Source: Janthinobacterium sp. PAMC25594 (GTDB lineage: Bacteria; Pseudomonadota; Gammaproteobacteria; Burkholderiales; Burkholderiaceae_D). Taken from it: 64,000 nt of DNA. The first letter of the stretch is position 1; every line of letters starts with the position of its first letter. A model generated the notes under the pieces. The model did no database searches. It was not told the DNA's origin and was given only the letters and a program-made list of their open reading frames with translations. Below, piece after piece: positions 61,804 through 64,000 of the stretch. The DNA lies in NCBI RefSeq assembly GCF_019443505.1, contig NZ_CP080377.1:682001-746000 (forward strand). Reading direction: 5' to 3'. Both the position numbers and the translations under genes were made by a program.

Positions 61804-64000
61804 CCGCCGCCGCCCGGCGTCTCGATGACGAACACGTCGCCGGGGCACATATCGGTCTTGCCGATGTGCGCCAGGTGCTCCACCGTGCCGTCCACCCGCT
61901 CGACATAGTTGCGTCCCAGCGCGCCCGGCGCGCCGCCATCCATGCCGAACGGCGGAATAATGCGGTTGTTCGACAAAATCGCCGCCGTCATGGGTTCCAG
62001 AAAGCGCACCCGGCGCACGCCGCCATTGCCGCCGTGCCAGCGCCCCGCGCCGCCGGAACCGGTGCGGATGCCGTAGCTGTCGAGGCGCACGGGAAAGCGC
62101 CACTCCAGAATTTCCGGGTCCGTCAGGCGCGAATTGGTCATGTTCGTCTGCACCACGTCCGTGCCGTCGAAGCCGGGACCGGCGCCCGAGCCGCCCGATA
62201 TCGTCTCGTAGTACTGGTACTTGGCGCTGCCGAACGTGAAATTGTTCATCGTGCCCTGCGAGGCGGCCATCGCCCCCAGCGCGCCGTACAGGGCGTTGGT
62301 GATGCAGGTCGAGGTTTCCACATTGCCCGAGACGACGGAGGCCGGATACTGTGGGTTGAGCATGGAGCCGGACGGGATGATCACGGTCAAGGGCTTCAGG
62401 CAGCCCGCGTTCAGCGGAATGTCGTCGTCGACCAGGGTGCGGAACACGTACAGCACGGCCGCCATGCAGACGGCCGATGGCGCATTGAAGTTGTTCGGCA
62501 GCTGGGCGGACGTGCCCGTAAAGTCGATGACGGCGCTGCGTGCAGCCACGTCGACCCTGATCGCCACCTTGATCTGCGCGCCGTTGTCCAGGTCCAGCAC
62601 GTAGCTGCCATCCTTCAGGGTCGTGATGACCCTGCGCACGGCTTCCTCGGCGTTGTCCTGCACGTGGCCCATGTAGGCTTGCACGACCGGCATACCGAAA
62701 TGCGCGACCATGTTGTGCAGTTCCTCGGCCCCCTTCTGGTTGGCCGCCACCTGGGCGCGCAGGTCGGCCAAATTCTGCTGCGGGTTACGCGCCGCCCAGC
62801 TGGCGCCCGCCAGCAGGGCCAGGGTTGCGTCTTCGCGTATCGCGCCCGTGGCGCCGTCGACCAGCTTGAAATTGTCGATCAACACGCCCTCTTGCTCGAT
62901 GCGCGTGGAATCGGGCGGCATCGAGCCCGGTGTCGTACCGCCGATATCGGCATGGTGGCCGCGCGAACCGACATAGAACAGGATGGCCTCGCCCGCTTCA
63001 TCGAAGACGGGGGAAATGACCGTCACGTCGGGCAAGTGCGTGCCGCCGTGGTATGGGTCGTTCAGCATGAAGACGTCGCCGGGCCGCATGGCACCCGCAT
63101 TGCGCGTCATGACGGTGCGGATACTCTCGCCCATGGAACCGAGGTGCACGGGCATGTGCGGCGCATTCGCGATCAGCTGGCCTTGGACGTCGAAGATGGC
63201 GCAGCTGAAATCGAGCCGCTCCTTGATGTTGACGGAATGGGCCGTATTTTGCAGGCGCAGGCCCATCTGCTCGGCGATCGACATGAACAGATTATTAAAA
63301 ATTTCCAGCATCACGGGGTCGGCATCCGTCCCGATGGCGCGCCGCTCGGGCAAGGCGACGACCCTGCGCAAGATCAAATGCCCGTGCGCGGTGACGTCGG
63401 CGCGCCAGCCAGGTTCGATGACGGTGGTGGCGTTGGCGTCGCTGACGATGGCCGGACCATCGATGGTATCGCCGGGACGCAGGCTGTCCGCCCCATACAG
63501 GCCACTGTCGCGCCACGCTCCGGCGCAGTACATGGCCACCGTCTGCACGGGCGCCAGAGCGCCTTCACGGGGCGCATATGCCGGCATGGCCTCCGGCGGC
63601 GCATCGGACGCGCCGATGGCTTCCACGGAAATGGCTTCGACGATCAAGATGCGCGCCGGCATCAGAAAGGAAAAGCGCTTCTTGTACGCCGCTTCGAACT
63701 GCGCCTGCATGCCGGCCACCGTATCGGACAGCACGACGAGGGCCGTATCCGTGCCTTCGTAGCGCAGGTGCACGCGATGCACGAGCGCGATGCGGTCAAG
63801 CGCCACGCCCTGGCGCAACAAGTCGCCGCGCGCCAGCTCGCCCAGGGCCGCGAAATCGGTGTCCAGTTGCGTGCCCAGGGGCGCTTCGATGGCCTGTTCG
63901 CGCATGGCGCTCTGGTCGGCCAGGCCCATGCCGTAGGCCGACATCACGCCCGCCAGGCCGTGGATGAAGACCGTGCGCATGCCCAGCGCGTCGGCCACCA
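61785..64000 (-). CDS. Hydantoinase B / 5-oxoprolinase, 5' end beyond the window
   Basis: The visible 738 or so residues comprise the C-terminal end of a HyuA-like part (TVFIHGLAGVMSAYGMGLAD, LRPGDTIDGPAIVSDANATTVIEPGW). It is fused to a full HyuB-like part ([63 protein letters not shown] at the end). The fusion is that of single-chain 5-oxoprolinases of about 1200 residues, which open 5-oxoproline using ATP, though hydantoin substrates are possible. The reading frame is still open at base 64000, so the gene is truncated by the window. Confidence 0.9.
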   Translation of the reverse strand, partial: VADALGMRTVFIHGLAGVMSAYGMGLADQSAMREQAIEAPLGTQLDTDFAALGELARGDLLRQGVALDRIALVHRVHLRYEGTDTALVVLSDTVAGMQAQFEAAYKKRFSFLMPARILIVEAISVEAIGASDAPPEAMPAYAPREGALAPVQTVAMYCAGAWRDSGLYGADSLRPGDTIDGPAIVSDANATTVIEPGWRADVTAHGHLILRRVVALPERRAIGTDADPVMLEIFNNLFMSIAEQMGLRLQNTAHSVNIKERLDFSCAIFDVQGQLIANAPHMPVHLGSMGESIRTVMTRNAGAMRPGDVFMLNDPYHGGTHLPDVTVISPVFDEAGEAILFYVGSRGHHADIGGTTPGSMPPDSTRIEQEGVLIDNFKLVDGATGAIREDATLALLAGASWAARNPQQNLADLRAQVAANQKGAEELHNMVAHFGMPVVQAYMGHVQDNAEEAVRRVITTLKDGSYVLDLDNGAQIKVAIRVDVAARSAVIDFTGTSAQLPNNFNAPSAVCMAAVLYVFRTLVDDDIPLNAGCLKPLTVIIPSGSMLNPQYPASVVSGNVETSTCITNALYGALGAMAASQGTMNNFTFGSAKYQYYETISGGSGAGPGFDGTDVVQTNMTNSRLTDPEILEWRFPVRLDSYGIRTGSGGAGRWHGGNGGVRRVRFLEPMTAAILSNNRIIPPFGMDGGAPGALGRNYVERVDGTVEHLAHIGKTDMCPGDVFVIETPGGGGYGKLE

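Overview
The window reads as chromosome of a GC-rich betaproteobacterium, most likely Oxalobacteraceae and Janthinobacterium/Massilia-like. This is inferred from the exosortase A (PEP-CTERM/EpsH) accessory genes, the PrsK/PrsR two-component pair, the Fec-type iron uptake set and the overall codon usage. No rRNA, tRNA or CRISPR array was seen.

Layout. 59-9720: two divergent, tightly overlapping operons of exosortase A-associated enzymes. Leftward are acyl-CoA ligase, PLP decarboxylase and an asparagine synthase-like enzyme. Rightward are a GNAT-like protein, an acyl carrier protein, two alpha/beta hydrolases, a glycosyltransferase and a TPR protein. A perfect FNR-type box lies between them. 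9707-12130: two small uncharacterised proteins and purT. 12255-16323: Fur box, FecI-like sigma factor, FecR-like anti-sigma factor and a TonB-dependent receptor with an STN domain. 16320-26276: housekeeping and accessory genes (VOC protein, CPBP protein, chemoreceptor, thioesterase, LpxO, ferredoxin, M13 peptidase, DUF1439 lipoprotein, a 24-residue membrane peptide), two copies of a dispersed hairpin repeat and one decayed gene. 26395-31199: prsR, prsK and an EpsB-type sugar transferase, the regulatory and EPS arm of the PEP-CTERM system. 31367-32980: nadB.

33057-39485 is a leftward five-gene operon: VWA, PP2C phosphatase, kinase fused to zinc-binding, TM, TPR and TonB-C segments, and two paralogous MORN/YwqK-like secreted proteins. 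It matches the TerY-P triad architecture with unusual additions, and a TerB-family gene lies about 7 kb away. 39787-41442: a secreted protein and a LuxR-type regulator. 41705-45368 is an AT-rich island of exported proteins: an HExxH metalloprotease-like protein, a frameshifted secreted protein, and a DUF1353 gene split by an IS481-family element with a target duplication. 45464-49644: a lipoprotein, TerB, a monoheme cytochrome-like protein, a monooxygenase-like protein and a frameshifted amj-like flippase gene. 49757-51829: a strongly AT-rich AAA ATPase with a CxxC hook (RloC/PrrC-like superfamily), probably acquired horizontally.

51931-64000: purL, a GGDEF diguanylate cyclase, a REC-TPR protein, hairpin repeats, a zinc alcohol dehydrogenase divergent from an AraC-type regulator, and the 3' part of a hydantoinase/5-oxoprolinase gene that runs off the window.

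The best candidates for incompletely described systems are the FNR-box-linked exosortase-associated enzyme set and the VWA-PP2C-kinase-MORN operon. The hook ATPase and the exported-protein island come next.
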